DNA from: Candidatus Zixiibacteriota bacterium
GTDB taxonomy: Bacteria > Zixibacteria > MSB-5A5 > GN15 > FEB-12
DNA length: 64,000 nt
Direction of reading: 5' to 3'
NCBI GenBank assembly: GCA_040753875.1
Contig: JBFMDV010000023.1
Location: forward strand, 1 to 64,000
Positions 31,059 to 41,136 of the stretch are shown piece by piece. The position numbers were made by a program, and so were the translations under genes. The notes beneath the pieces are model-generated. The model searched no databases, was not told the origin of the DNA, and worked only from the letters and a program-made list of their open reading frames with translations. Every line of letters starts with the position of its first letter. Within the stretch, counting starts at the first letter, position 1.

Positions 31059-32847
31059 TCTTGGACTGGTTTTGCTCATGGCGGCCGGGCCAGTCACGGC
31101 ATTTGACAAGTTGACAATCGATGCCACGTTGAATCCATCGGCTCAGACCATCAACGGGCGAGTGACGGTTGAATTCTCAGTCCCTGATTCTAATTGGGAA
31201 GAGGTGCTTTTCCGACTCTACTCCAATTTTCCGTGTGACAGTCCGTCGACGCGGACCGACTTACCCGACAACAAACCGTGCGGGACGGAAATACACGGCG
31301 TCACCGTCAACGGCGCGGACGTACGCAATGAAGCGAAGATCGAGGGGACCGATCTGGACGTACCGATTCCAAAAGCGAATCACAGTAGCGGCCCGCTTGA
31401 GATAACAATTGATTTTGCCACGCACATTTCAGACACGGGCATGGATTACGGCCGTCAGGCGGACGGCTATTTCCTCTATGGTTGGTTTCCAATGCCGGCG
31501 CCCCGACGCGGTAACGAGTGGCTGAAGATACAGTACGGTCCGGAATCCGAACTGGTCGGTGATTGCTTCGACATTACGGCCATAATCCATGTGCCCGATT
31601 CACTCGAACTCGTGAGCCCTGGCATAGCTCATATAGATTCGACTGATGGAATCAGAGCGTACACCTGTAATCTACAAGAGTCCCATGACTTCCCCGTCTG
31701 CATTCTCCCGAAAGGGTATGAATCAGGCACGCGTACGTTGGACCACATTCAACTGACAATTCGTTATCGGCCTGAAGACAGTGTTGTTTTGGACACGGTG
31801 GCCGAGCAGATCGGTCACACCATGGCGTTCATGTCGGAAAACGTCGGACCGTATCCATTCGGTGAACTGGTGGTCGTTATCGGGGGACCGTGGATTCGTG
31901 GCGGGTTGGAACTGCCGCGACTGATTCTCCTTGAGCGACCGCGCTCCCGTTTCGCTCCGGCGCTGTATCGTTCACTGGTGGTTCATGAGACGATCCATGA
32001 GTGGTTCTATGGAATCCTCAACTCCAACCAGGCCCTTGATCCCTGGATGGATGAGGCAGCCACGGAATATTTCACGGAACGGGTGATCCGAGACATATCG
32101 GGCGGTGAGGGAGACCGCTTCTCCTATTGGGGAATCAGTGCATCATTCCAGGACATGCGTCGGCTGGCTGCTCGCTCAGTATGGACGTTGGTCCCCGTCA
32201 CGCTCCGGTCCGAACAGTATGCGGAGCCATTCGAGTATTTCAATGCTGTGTATGATAAGGGATGCCTGGTGGTGCAGACTTTGGTCAACCACCTGAACGA
32301 CACCGACCGCCGTCGATTCTGGCACGACTACTATCAGCAATTCTCTTTTCGTTCGCCGACGCCATTGGATTTCGTGACCCTTCTCGCCCAGTATCCGCCG
32401 TATAGTTCGGTTTCGCATGTACAGCATATTTTGAACAGTAACGAACCGATCGATTACCAGGTTGAAGACATATCGATTCGTGAAACCTCCCGTAATGACA
32501 CTATCCTCTCTGATTCGGCAGCCGAGCGAGTCTCGCAGTATACGACCAAAGTCACCTGCGTGTTCTATCACCCGCTGCCGCTGCCGGTGGCGTTGCGGGT
32601 CGAATATCTCGATGGTACTGCCCGGGACACCACAATCGTGCCGGACCCCGGCTACCATACGTATAGCTTCGTGGGCTCGAGCCCGGGGCAAACGGCAATA
32701 CTTGATCCGTACTATCAGATAAGTCTTGATGTCAATCTGTTGAACAACTCATTGAGTCGCCAAGGTGGCAGAGGTGTGGCACTCCGCTTGATGTCCGGGC
32801 TCACATTTCTCCTTCAATCATTGTTTCAGTCGGTGTGGGGATTCTGA
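31039..32847 (+). CDS. exported M1-like zinc metallopeptidase
   Basis: 602 aa. A signal peptide (about residues 1-21, ending VTA) directs export. N-terminal beta domain of about 220 residues, then the catalytic domain with HETIHEWF (His316, Glu317, His320) and third zinc ligand Glu339 in WMDEAATEYF, the thermolysin-like HExxH-18-E pattern of family M1. The substrate-anchoring GAMEN motif reads GGLELP, a known kind of drift in the non-aminopeptidase branch. C-terminal about 120 residues form a beta-rich domain. Starts with TTG inside the FAH gene; GGGA lies just upstream. The following gene overlaps its stop. Confidence 0.82.
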   Translation: MRTLSHSLGLVLLMAAGPVTAFDKLTIDATLNPSAQTINGRVTVEFSVPDSNWEEVLFRLYSNFPCDSPSTRTDLPDNKPCGTEIHGVTVNGADVRNEAKIEGTDLDVPIPKANHSSGPLEITIDFATHISDTGMDYGRQADGYFLYGWFPMPAPRRGNEWLKIQYGPESELVGDCFDITAIIHVPDSLELVSPGIAHIDSTDGIRAYTCNLQESHDFPVCILPKGYESGTRTLDHIQLTIRYRPEDSVVLDTVAEQIGHTMAFMSENVGPYPFGELVVVIGGPWIRGGLELPRLILLERPRSRFAPALYRSLVVHETIHEWFYGILNSNQALDPWMDEAATEYFTERVIRDISGGEGDRFSYWGISASFQDMRRLAARSVWTLVPVTLRSEQYAEPFEYFNAVYDKGCLVVQTLVNHLNDTDRRRFWHDYYQQFSFRSPTPLDFVTLLAQYPPYSSVSHVQHILNSNEPIDYQVEDISIRETSRNDTILSDSAAERVSQYTTKVTCVFYHPLPLPVALRVEYLDGTARDTTIVPDPGYHTYSFVGSSPGQTAILDPYYQISLDVNLLNNSLSRQGGRGVALRLMSGLTFLLQSLFQSVWGF

Positions 32848-33749
32848 TGGTGACAGTTATACGCGCCGGGGTCTCCACGTTCCGTCGAAACCTGCCGATC
32901 TGGTACGGGCTCTATGTGGGAAAACTGGCCTTGTCGCTTCTGGTAGCGGTACCGGTACTCGTGCTGATCCATGCCGTGGTCGACCGATCGGTTTTCGCTC
33001 AGGCGGTTTCGCGAGAGTGGTCGCTGGGTGTCATTTCGGAGCTGGTGGCGGCCAAAGAAAACTTGCTGAGCAGCTTTATGCTGATGACGCTGGCACTTGC
33101 GGCCGCGGCATTTCTGTTGAAACAGTTTCTAAATGGCGGAATCTATACCTCTCTCGTGTCGTCCGGAAAACCGGGAATACGGCGCTTTTTCGCCGAATGC
33201 GGGGGACGATTCACCGACCATATTCGCATCTCGCTTATTATGGCCCCGATCTACCTGGCGTTGGCGGTGGTTGCGCTGGTGGTTGTATCGTTAGTGCCGG
33301 ATCGCATTTTCGGCCTTTGGGGAAACGCCTATCTTCATACTATGATTCTCAAAGTAGCGATCACTTATGTCATTATTCTGCTCGGCAGCCTGTTCTCGGA
33401 TGTCGTGCGTCTGCATGCCACCGTGCAGTCAGGGATTCCAGTCGGTACGTGGTTCAAGCTGTCCTTGAACTATGTGGGTAGGCATGGTGTACAAACGTGT
33501 GTCGTGTATCTTGTCTATTTTGCGCCGATGGTCATCTGCTGGCTCTTATGTGAACGGCTCGCTCTGGTTGCCACAAGCCGAATTCAGAGCCTGAGCGGCG
33601 TTGTTCTTGAACTGCTGCTGTTTCAGATTTGCTCGCTCTTTCGAACAGGTCAAGCGCTCCTGTCTATAGCCACGCTGGCGCCTTTGGTTGCAACACACGC
33701 CGAACGAGCAGTGACAGCAACAGCCGACTCGGGGATCCCGCATGACTGA
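32847..33749 (+). CDS. multi-spanning membrane protein of unknown function
   Basis: 300 aa with about six hydrophobic segments (near residues 20-45, 75-95, 125-155, 170-190, 215-240 and 250-275). I do not recognise a family; the general look is that of membrane proteins with a DUF4013- or GlpM-like paired-helix layout, but no motif proves this. ATG 32847 overlaps the peptidase stop (TGATG), and its own end overlaps the AlaX gene by 8 bp, so it belongs to the same translationally coupled string. Confidence 0.65.
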   Translation: MVTVIRAGVSTFRRNLPIWYGLYVGKLALSLLVAVPVLVLIHAVVDRSVFAQAVSREWSLGVISELVAAKENLLSSFMLMTLALAAAAFLLKQFLNGGIYTSLVSSGKPGIRRFFAECGGRFTDHIRISLIMAPIYLALAVVALVVVSLVPDRIFGLWGNAYLHTMILKVAITYVIILLGSLFSDVVRLHATVQSGIPVGTWFKLSLNYVGRHGVQTCVVYLVYFAPMVICWLLCERLALVATSRIQSLSGVVLELLLFQICSLFRTGQALLSIATLAPLVATHAERAVTATADSGIPHD

Positions 33750-34932
33750 GCGTCTGTACTATCGCCAGCCTGGGCTTTTGGAGTTCGATGCTGTCATCGC
33801 GGACATCGGCAACAGCGGCGATCTGTTCTATACCGTCCTCGACCGGTCGGCGTTCTATCCCACATCGGGCGGTCAGCTTCACGATACAGGCAGAATAGGC
33901 GATATCGACATTGTTGAGGTGATCGAATCCATAGATGGCGATGTCTGGCACTTGTCGAAAAGCTCGCCCGGGGAGAAGGGTAATCGGGTGCATGGGGAGA
34001 TCAACGGCGACCGCCGCTGGAGAAACAGGCAGCTGCACACGGCTCAGCATATTTTGAGCCAGGCGTTTATCCGACGCCATGGCTGGGAGACGGTTTCAGT
34101 ACACTTGGGCGAGGAGTACGGTGCCATCGAATTGGCGAGTGCGGCGCTCGATCAGCAAAGCCTGGTCGAGACCGAACAACTTGCCGCAAGTGTCATCAGG
34201 CAAAACCTGGCAGTAGAGATCCTTTTCATTGACTCAAACGACATCGCCTCGACGCCGCTTCGCAAAATTCCGGATCGTCAAGGGACTATTCGTGTCATAA
34301 AGATCGGCGAATTCGACTGGTCTGCCTGTGGTGGCACGCACTGCGTCAGTACAGCCGAAGTCAGTCTTATCAAGATCGTTGGTTTAGAAACTATTAGGGG
34401 GCATTCCTTAGTGCGGTTTTTGGCCGGCGCGCAAGCGCTTGAGGATTACAGCGCCCGGTTCGGCATCACTGATGAGCTGGCACGGTCGCTCACCTGTCAT
34501 TTCGCCGATCTGCCGGCGAGATTCGACAAGATGTCAGCCGAGAATCGTGAGCTTCGCAAGCAACTGTCCGACGCCCGGAAACGCCTGCTGCCGATACTGG
34601 CCGATGAGATCGCACAAATCGCCATTGCATACCCCGAACCAAGAGTTGTATCGTCAGTCCAATCTTCAATGGATGGCGCTACCGCCTCACAGCTTGCCCA
34701 ACTCGTTGCTGACAAAGTGTCGGGTGCAGCGCTCGTGCTGGTCGATGGGCGCCTGGTATTGGCCGTGCCGGACGCTAGGAAATGGCATGCCGGTGAGTTA
34801 ATCAAAGCGATCGCATCATCACTGGGTCTGCGTGGCGGCGGCTCCAATCGCGTGGCGCAGATGGGGGGACTTGACGCCAGCAGATTGCCCGAGATCGAGA
34901 AACTGTTGAGGGAGAGGCTGACGCGTGCGTAG
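33742..34932 (+). CDS. stand-alone alanyl-tRNA editing protein (AlaX-type, with DHHA1 domain)
   Basis: 396 aa. Homologous to the editing and C-terminal parts of AlaRS without the aminoacylation domain; hydrolyses Ser- or Gly-tRNA-Ala. Zinc/active-site motifs H99-TAQ-H103 and Cys196-GGT-H200 are intact, and SAFYPTSGGQLHDTG is the N-terminal signature. A coiled-coil segment (about 260-290) and a DHHA1 domain ending GGGSNRVAQMGG complete the long AlaX form. The last 8 bp overlap the LptD start. Its place between envelope genes has no clear functional meaning. Confidence 0.9.
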   Translation: MTERLYYRQPGLLEFDAVIADIGNSGDLFYTVLDRSAFYPTSGGQLHDTGRIGDIDIVEVIESIDGDVWHLSKSSPGEKGNRVHGEINGDRRWRNRQLHTAQHILSQAFIRRHGWETVSVHLGEEYGAIELASAALDQQSLVETEQLAASVIRQNLAVEILFIDSNDIASTPLRKIPDRQGTIRVIKIGEFDWSACGGTHCVSTAEVSLIKIVGLETIRGHSLVRFLAGAQALEDYSARFGITDELARSLTCHFADLPARFDKMSAENRELRKQLSDARKRLLPILADEIAQIAIAYPEPRVVSSVQSSMDGATASQLAQLVADKVSGAALVLVDGRLVLAVPDARKWHAGELIKAIASSLGLRGGGSNRVAQMGGLDASRLPEIEKLLRERLTRA

Positions 34933-37900
34933 GCTGAGCCTGTTTGGTCTGGTCGTTCTCTCCGCCTGGGCGGCTTCGGCTTATGCCCAGCGCTCCGACC
35001 GGCTCGATCTGCAGCATGCCGACTTGCTTGAGGTTGTCCTCTCTTCAGCGCAAGATACGACCTTCGTTATCGGTGCGGTCGTCTTTCAGTCCGACAACGG
35101 CCTGATCTACTGTGATTCGGCGGTCTGGCTCAAGGGAAAGCGGGTGCGGCTTATCGGTTCGGTCATTATCGATGACCCCGCGTATCGGTTAACCGCCGAT
35201 TCGGTGGATTACAATCTGGTCAACGGGGACGCTGTCGCCCGGGGTAAATATGTTGAGCTGTGGTCGCGCGACGATTCACTGTTCGCGGTGGGACACCATG
35301 CTTTCTACAACAAACAGAAGAAGTATTTCAACATGGAGGAGCGGCCTACCTTGTATCTCAAGTACCCGGACAGCGCTTCGATGGTCGAAGTAACGGCCGA
35401 TTTCATCGAATACGACGCAAAGGTGGAGCGGGCAGAGGCCACCGGCTCGGTCGTGATCGTATCGAAGGATGTAACCGCAGAGTCCGGGTGTGCCGTGATG
35501 TATCCCAAGACCAATGCCCTCGATCTGACAGAATCACCGGTGGCGCGGCGCGGTAAGTCTGAGATAAGCGGCCAACTCATCGCCATAACGTCCGTGAACA
35601 ACAGCATCGCGCAAATAGATGTCCTCGATTCGGCCAAGGGAACATTCGTGGAACCATCCGAGGGAACCAGTGACTCGTACGATAACTCCGTCCTCAAAGG
35701 GAAGCGGATCATCATGGATTTCGATGATGGTCTGCTTAGCCGCATCACGTGCTATGGCGAGGCGTACTCGTGGTACTATCCGGCGTCGCGCGACAATAAA
35801 GAAACGAACGAGAACAGCGTATCCGGCGACACGATTAAGTTTGCGGTCAAGGAGGAACGACTGCAGTCGGTGACGGTGGTCGGCGGAGCCGTGGGGACAT
35901 ATATTGCATCGAAGACTACAGCCGCAGACACGGCCTTGGTGACCAAAGCAGACACGATTGACTACAGCAGCCATTATATCAGATATGACTTGAAGGATTC
36001 TTTAATTACGCTCCTGCGACAGGCTCACGTAACATCAGGGAGCGTTGCTCTCGATGCTCACCGCATCGTTTTTGACACTAAGAAGCGGGTGATCGAAGCG
36101 TTCTCAGCCGATGTGAAGAGCGACAGCATACCGACTGATACGACACTCACTGCCCATCTCCAACCGAACATAATACCGGTATCGCTGAAGGATAAGAGCG
36201 AGACGATCCTCGGCGATTACCTCGACTATTCCATAGACACGGAAAAGGGGCGGATCGTCCAGTCCAAGTCTAAATACGAGACCGGATTCTATTATGGCGA
36301 GAAGGTGTTTCGGGCGCGGAAGGACATCTTCTACGTGGACGAAGGGCGCTACACCACCTGCGACGCCGATGAACCGCATTTTCATTTTTATTCCACGCAC
36401 ATGAAACTGATGGAAGGGAACAAGTTGATCGCCAAACCGGTAGTGCTCAATATCGGTCGACTTCCGATCCTGGCGTTGCCGTACTACGTGTTCCCGTTGA
36501 AGAAGGGGAGGCATTCTGGTTTCCTGCCGTTTCAACTTGGCAATATCGAGCGCGGCGAGCGGTATGTCCGAAATGTCGGGTATTACTGGGCCGCCTCTGA
36601 TTATTGGGATACACAGGGAGCGCTGGACTATTACGAGCGGTCCAGCACGATCAATCTCTATGGCCGATTCAACTATCGGAAGTTGTACAATTTTGACGGG
36701 ACGGTCTCAGGGAACTACACCAGAACCAGCGATTACAGTACGACAATCGGCACCGATACGCGTCGCACCCGGTGGACCATACAGGCCCGGCATAACCAGG
36801 ACATAACGCCGTCGCTGAAGATTAGCGCCGACGGTCAGTACCAATCTGATGCATCGTACTACAAGGACTATTCGCTCGACCTCAACCAGCGCTTGAACCG
36901 GACCACCCGATCTCAGGTGAATTTCACGAAGCGGTTCTCACGGAGCGTTTCGCTCTCCGGTAAATTCTCACATGACCTGAATCTGGATGAACAGAGCAGA
37001 GTGGATTACCTGCCGAGTGCGGGGCTCTCGGTACCCGCCATCAAGCCGTTCGGCAGCGGCTCCCGCGATGCCGAAGGAGTGTTGAAAACCAGATGGTACC
37101 ACGCCCTCACCATGACCTGGCGTCCCACCATGACCAACTACTCTTCACGCGTCACCCGCTACCAGTATACAACACCGGACTCCACCGAATCGGTCAGTTA
37201 TCGGAGTCGGAAGGAATACACCAAGTACGATCACGCCGTCGGTCTGTCATTCCCGCTGACCATCGCCAAGTACTTCATCTTCAACCCCTCCGTCAGCTAT
37301 AGCGAGAACTGGACCAAAGTGAATCGGACGGATCAGTCCGATTCGCTGGGAATCAACCCGTCCAGACTCTACCGCACCTACCTGTATAGCGGTGGGGCGT
37401 CGCTCTCCACCAAGCTGTACGGAACGGTTTCACCGAACCTGTTTGGCCTTACCGGCCTCCGGCAGGTTCTCTCGCCGTCTGTGTCCTATGGATTTTCACC
37501 GAAAGTCGATCCTGAACCGGTCGTTCGTGCCTACGTCGGAGGGTATGGAAGCACAGCGCGTTCCTCCAGTATGACCTTGTCCCTTAATCAGGTGTATCAG
37601 GCAAAGGTCAGACGGGACGAAGAAGAGAGGTCACTTGACCTGCTCTCGATAACCAGCAGCACCAACTATAATCTGGAGACAACGGGGCGGAAGTTCTCGG
37701 ATCTGAACACGACTTTCAATTCGAATGTCCTGCCCAATGTACGACTCAACGGGTCAATGGTACATTCGCTGTATAAACCCGGCACCAATGATCTGGATCT
37801 GTGGTCGCCATATCTGATGAGCTTTGGCGTCAGCACGACATTCGGCCTCGCCGGGAGGTCGTTCTTGTTCGACGATGCCGGCAGCGGTCCGGTTCAGCGC

Positions 37901-38290
37901 GATACCGCGACCACTCCCGGGCAAACTCCGACGGTATTGCCGACGCACCAGGGAAGAAGCGGTTGGAACCTGAGCGCCACTTACTCTTACAACGAGTCCG
38001 GCCGGGGTTCGCAATTCGTCAAGTCCAGTTATATCCAATTCAGCCTCGCCTTCAAGCTGACATCATCCACCGACATTTCCTACTCTCAGTATTACGATTT
38101 CACCGGCAAGGGAACGATCAACAACCAGGTCTCCATTACCAAGCAGTTGCACTGCTGGCGCGGTGAACTCTGGTGGGTTCCGATCGGCTCAAATCGCGGT
38201 TATGGTTTCCGCCTTTATGTAATTGCTATACCGGCGCTCAAAATCGACAACACGCAGAGCCCGACCAGCGGCAGCCTGCTCTACCGATGA
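34925..38290 (+). CDS. lptD: LPS-assembly outer membrane protein LptD/OstA
   Basis: 1121 aa, longer than the roughly 780-residue proteobacterial protein. Starts with GTG and a signal peptide ending near AYAQ. Residues about 30-460 hold repeated OstA-type beta-jellyroll segments (recurrent patterns such as LTADSVDYNLVNGDAVARGKYVEL, TADFIEYDAKVERAEATGSV and DTIDYSSHYIRYDLKDS); the middle (VDEGRYTTCDADEPHFHFY, ILALPYYVFPLKKGRHSGFLP) is the conserved entry to the barrel; the remainder is an amphipathic beta-strand barrel ending in an aromatic-rich strand. It inserts lipopolysaccharide or a related glycolipid into the outer leaflet. Evidence for a diderm envelope. Confidence 0.88.
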   Translation: MRRLSLFGLVVLSAWAASAYAQRSDRLDLQHADLLEVVLSSAQDTTFVIGAVVFQSDNGLIYCDSAVWLKGKRVRLIGSVIIDDPAYRLTADSVDYNLVNGDAVARGKYVELWSRDDSLFAVGHHAFYNKQKKYFNMEERPTLYLKYPDSASMVEVTADFIEYDAKVERAEATGSVVIVSKDVTAESGCAVMYPKTNALDLTESPVARRGKSEISGQLIAITSVNNSIAQIDVLDSAKGTFVEPSEGTSDSYDNSVLKGKRIIMDFDDGLLSRITCYGEAYSWYYPASRDNKETNENSVSGDTIKFAVKEERLQSVTVVGGAVGTYIASKTTAADTALVTKADTIDYSSHYIRYDLKDSLITLLRQAHVTSGSVALDAHRIVFDTKKRVIEAFSADVKSDSIPTDTTLTAHLQPNIIPVSLKDKSETILGDYLDYSIDTEKGRIVQSKSKYETGFYYGEKVFRARKDIFYVDEGRYTTCDADEPHFHFYSTHMKLMEGNKLIAKPVVLNIGRLPILALPYYVFPLKKGRHSGFLPFQLGNIERGERYVRNVGYYWAASDYWDTQGALDYYERSSTINLYGRFNYRKLYNFDGTVSGNYTRTSDYSTTIGTDTRRTRWTIQARHNQDITPSLKISADGQYQSDASYYKDYSLDLNQRLNRTTRSQVNFTKRFSRSVSLSGKFSHDLNLDEQSRVDYLPSAGLSVPAIKPFGSGSRDAEGVLKTRWYHALTMTWRPTMTNYSSRVTRYQYTTPDSTESVSYRSRKEYTKYDHAVGLSFPLTIAKYFIFNPSVSYSENWTKVNRTDQSDSLGINPSRLYRTYLYSGGASLSTKLYGTVSPNLFGLTGLRQVLSPSVSYGFSPKVDPEPVVRAYVGGYGSTARSSSMTLSLNQVYQAKVRRDEEERSLDLLSITSSTNYNLETTGRKFSDLNTTFNSNVLPNVRLNGSMVHSLYKPGTNDLDLWSPYLMSFGVSTTFGLAGRSFLFDDAGSGPVQRDTATTPGQTPTVLPTHQGRSGWNLSATYSYNESGRGSQFVKSSYIQFSLAFKLTSSTDISYSQYYDFTGKGTINNQVSITKQLHCWRGELWWVPIGSNRGYGFRLYVIAIPALKIDNTQSPTSGSLLYR

Positions 38291-38343
38291 TCGGTACTAT
38301 AGTCTCGCGTGAACACGGGCACAGTTGTCCACCTGTTTTTTTC

Positions 38344-38371
38344 TTGACTGTCTCGTGTTCGATCGTACCAT
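38344..38371 (+). promoter_or_regulatory. promoter of the HU gene
   Basis: TTGACT (38344-38349), 16-bp spacer, TACCAT (38366-38371), 55 bp before the ATG. GGAAAGGGAA provides a ribosome site. Confidence 0.5.
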
Positions 38372-38425
38372 GCCGTATGCACTGATGATGAATCCAGAGT
38401 CAATCGAACAGGAAAGGGAATTCCT

Positions 38426-38701
38426 ATGACCAAGGATGACATGATAGCCATGATCGCGACCGGCGCCGGTCTTACGCGAAGACAGGCAACACAGGCGCTT
38501 GAGACGTTCATGAGCGGGGTGACAGCACAGTTGAAGTCCGGAAGAAAAGTCAGCTTTTCCGGGTTTGGCACCTTCGCGGTGTCCAAACGCAAGGCCCGGA
38601 CAGGGCGCAATCCGCGCACCGGAGCCCCCATCACCATCCCGGCGTCCAAGGTGCCGGTCTTCCGGGCAGGTACTCGCCTCAAAGAAGCTATCCGAAAATA
38701 G
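38426..38701 (+). CDS. hup: HU/IHF-family nucleoid protein
   Basis: 91-residue histone-like protein that bends DNA nonspecifically. FSGFGTFAVSKRKARTGRNPRTGAPITIPASKVPVFRAG is the conserved beta-arm with the RNPRTG tip and intercalating proline. Helical dimerisation half precedes it. It sits on its own, between LptD and FtsK, with its own promoter and a downstream hairpin terminator. Confidence 0.96.
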   Translation: MTKDDMIAMIATGAGLTRRQATQALETFMSGVTAQLKSGRKVSFSGFGTFAVSKRKARTGRNPRTGAPITIPASKVPVFRAGTRLKEAIRK

Positions 38702-38721
38702 GTTCACGTATAGTTGGTCTC

Positions 38722-38755
38722 GGGCGGGCAGCACATGCGGCCCGCCCATTTGTTT
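38722..38755 (+). terminator. terminator after HU gene
   Basis: GGGCGGGC (38722-38729) pairs with GCCCGCCC (38740-38747); ATTTGTTT follows, a loose T-run. Confidence 0.65.
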
Positions 38756-38805
38756 ACAGTTTTAATTGCATTTTCGCCGTTCTGACGCCACTTTTGGTAC
38801 CTGCT

Positions 38806-41109
38806 ATGGCGCGAAAGAAATCTCATAAGGGAAGAAAGACGGTAGCGGCGGTACTGGCGCTGCTGGCCCTGTTTATCCTGATCTCGTTGGTCACCCACCG
38901 GGCATCGGATGATGCCTATATTCGCGGCGAGGCGGACTACAACACCAGCCCATATGAATTCAGGTTTGGCAATGAGGCGGGGATGTTCGGGGCCTATTTG
39001 TCATACTTGTTATACTTCTTGATAGGCTGGCTCTCGATATTCATTCCGCTGGGGCTGGGTTCGCTGTCATTGCGGCTATTCTCGGAGAAGCTGGCGGAGC
39101 GACTCCCCATACGAGTTTCACTGCTCTTTGCGGTGGGCATTATGGGTACTATGATCGTCGACGTCTCGGTCGTAGCAGACGGGACCTCGGGGGAAGGGGA
39201 TGCGCTGTTCGGCGGTTACACGATTGAGCTCCTTACTCGCATTGCGGTGAAACTCGTCGGTACTATGGGCGCCTACGTGGTTCTGGGAGGAACGATCGGT
39301 GTACTCCTCGTTCTGTACACCTATTTCACCCCCATTTTCCTCGGACAGCTGCGCCAGGCGGGCGTATCGCCGCTCAAACGTTTGGGACAATTGATTTTTT
39401 CGGGCCTTAAGTCGCTTCTCAGTTTTCGCTGGTTGTTCCGGCGGTCCCGATCGAGAGGCGAACTGCCCGAATCAGCCGCACAGGAGTTCGACAGCTTATT
39501 GAACAACGAAATTGCGGCCTCTCGCGCCGAGGTTTCCGAAGCGGCTTTTGAAGCCCAGAAAGAACTGGACATAACCGGGTCCGAGAAGGTCGCGCGCCGG
39601 AAGACAACCATGAAAAAGGCCGCCGAACCGGTGCAGATCTCTTCGCTGAATTTCAAATACCCAACCATGGATCTGCTTGAGGAGAATACAAGCGACGGCA
39701 CAGCCGTAAGTACTGATGAATTAAACGCTACGGCCAGGATGCTTAAAGAAACGCTTGAGACATTCGGCGTATCGATTGAGGGAAATATCGACCGCTATCC
39801 GGGACCTATCATAACGCGATACGAGTTCAAGCCTGGGGTCGGTGTGAAGGTCAACCAGATCGTTAACCTCTCCGACGATCTCGCCCTAGCGCTCAAGGCC
39901 AAACGAATTCGAATCATAGCCCCCATTCCAGGTAAAGCGGCGGTTGGGGTCGAAATCCCCAATCGCATGCCGCAGAAAGTATTTCTGCGCGACATACTGA
40001 GTGCAGACGAATTCAAGAACGCTTCCATCCGCCTGCCGCTGGCGCTCGGCAAGACGATTTCCGGAAAGCCGTTCGTGACGGATCTCACCCGCATGCCGCA
40101 TCTGCTGATCGCCGGCGCGACCGGGTCGGGGAAATCGGTCTGCATGAACGCGCTGATCACATCTTTGTTGTATCGGCTTCATCCGCTGCAGGTGCGGTTC
40201 ATATTTGTCGATCCCAAGATGCTCGAACTCTCGGTCTACTCCGGCATTCCACACTTAGGGAGACCGGTGGTGACAACACCCAAGCAGGCCGAGAAGGTGT
40301 TTGCCGACACGGTCGCCGAGATGGAGAATCGCTACCGCAAGCTGGCGTCGGCCGGCGTCCGGAATATCGAGGATTTCAACCGTAAGCAACAGGCTGAAGA
40401 AACCAAGCTGCCGTATATCGTGCTGTTTGTCGATGAGTTGGCGGACCTGATGATGTCGTCGACTTCGTCCAAAACCGAACTTCTCATCACACGTCTGGCA
40501 CAAATGGCGCGGGCAGTCGGCATTCATTTGATACTGGCGACCCAGCGCCCCTCGGTTGATGTCATTACCGGTCTCATCAAAGCGAACTTCCCGGCGCGTA
40601 TAGCGTTTCAGGTTGCCTCAAAAGTGGATTCGCGGACGATCATCGATGCCAACGGCGCCGAGAAATTGCTGGGCTCCGGTGATATGCTGTTTCTGTCGGC
40701 TGGGCAGCCTGAACCGATGCGTCTGCATGGTGCGTTCTTGTCCAGCGACGAGACCGACAGAATTGTCACGTTCATTCGCGATCAGGGGATTGGGATGATG
40801 CCGCTCGAGGGGATCTCACAGTCCGCGGCTGACAACGGGGACACCGAAGTTGACCTGGGGGACCCGTTGTTCCGCGAGGCATGTGAAGTAGTCGTACGCC
40901 ACAAGCAGGGCTCGGTATCGCTCTTGCAGAGACGACTTGGCATCGGATACCAGCGCGCCGCCCGTCTGATCGACAAGCTTGAGGAAGCGGGCATTGTGTC
41001 GCCGTTCGACGGCTCCAAAGCACGCGAAGTCATAGTCGATCGGAGCTATCTGGAGACCTTGTTCGGCAGCGCTCCGGCTGCTGCTCGGACGGAATCCGAA
41101 CAGAACTGA
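38806..41109 (+). CDS. ftsK: DNA translocase FtsK/SpoIIIE
   Basis: 767 aa; pumps DNA at the division septum to resolve chromosome dimers. N-terminal membrane segments (about 18-40, 65-90, 105-125, 145-175), a short linker, then the motor: Walker A GATGSGKS (437-444), Walker B VLFVDELADLM, and the RecA-like ATQRPSVDVITGLIKANFP. The C-terminal gamma winged helix is intact (SVSLLQRRLGIGYQRAARLIDKLEEAGIV). The start at ATG 38806 is preferred to an upstream TTG at 38794. Linker is much shorter than in E. coli FtsK, as in most other bacteria. Confidence 0.95.
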   Translation: MARKKSHKGRKTVAAVLALLALFILISLVTHRASDDAYIRGEADYNTSPYEFRFGNEAGMFGAYLSYLLYFLIGWLSIFIPLGLGSLSLRLFSEKLAERLPIRVSLLFAVGIMGTMIVDVSVVADGTSGEGDALFGGYTIELLTRIAVKLVGTMGAYVVLGGTIGVLLVLYTYFTPIFLGQLRQAGVSPLKRLGQLIFSGLKSLLSFRWLFRRSRSRGELPESAAQEFDSLLNNEIAASRAEVSEAAFEAQKELDITGSEKVARRKTTMKKAAEPVQISSLNFKYPTMDLLEENTSDGTAVSTDELNATARMLKETLETFGVSIEGNIDRYPGPIITRYEFKPGVGVKVNQIVNLSDDLALALKAKRIRIIAPIPGKAAVGVEIPNRMPQKVFLRDILSADEFKNASIRLPLALGKTISGKPFVTDLTRMPHLLIAGATGSGKSVCMNALITSLLYRLHPLQVRFIFVDPKMLELSVYSGIPHLGRPVVTTPKQAEKVFADTVAEMENRYRKLASAGVRNIEDFNRKQQAEETKLPYIVLFVDELADLMMSSTSSKTELLITRLAQMARAVGIHLILATQRPSVDVITGLIKANFPARIAFQVASKVDSRTIIDANGAEKLLGSGDMLFLSAGQPEPMRLHGAFLSSDETDRIVTFIRDQGIGMMPLEGISQSAADNGDTEVDLGDPLFREACEVVVRHKQGSVSLLQRRLGIGYQRAARLIDKLEEAGIVSPFDGSKAREVIVDRSYLETLFGSAPAAARTESEQN

Positions 41110-41136
41110 GGCCGGTTCCAATCCGTATAACTCAAG

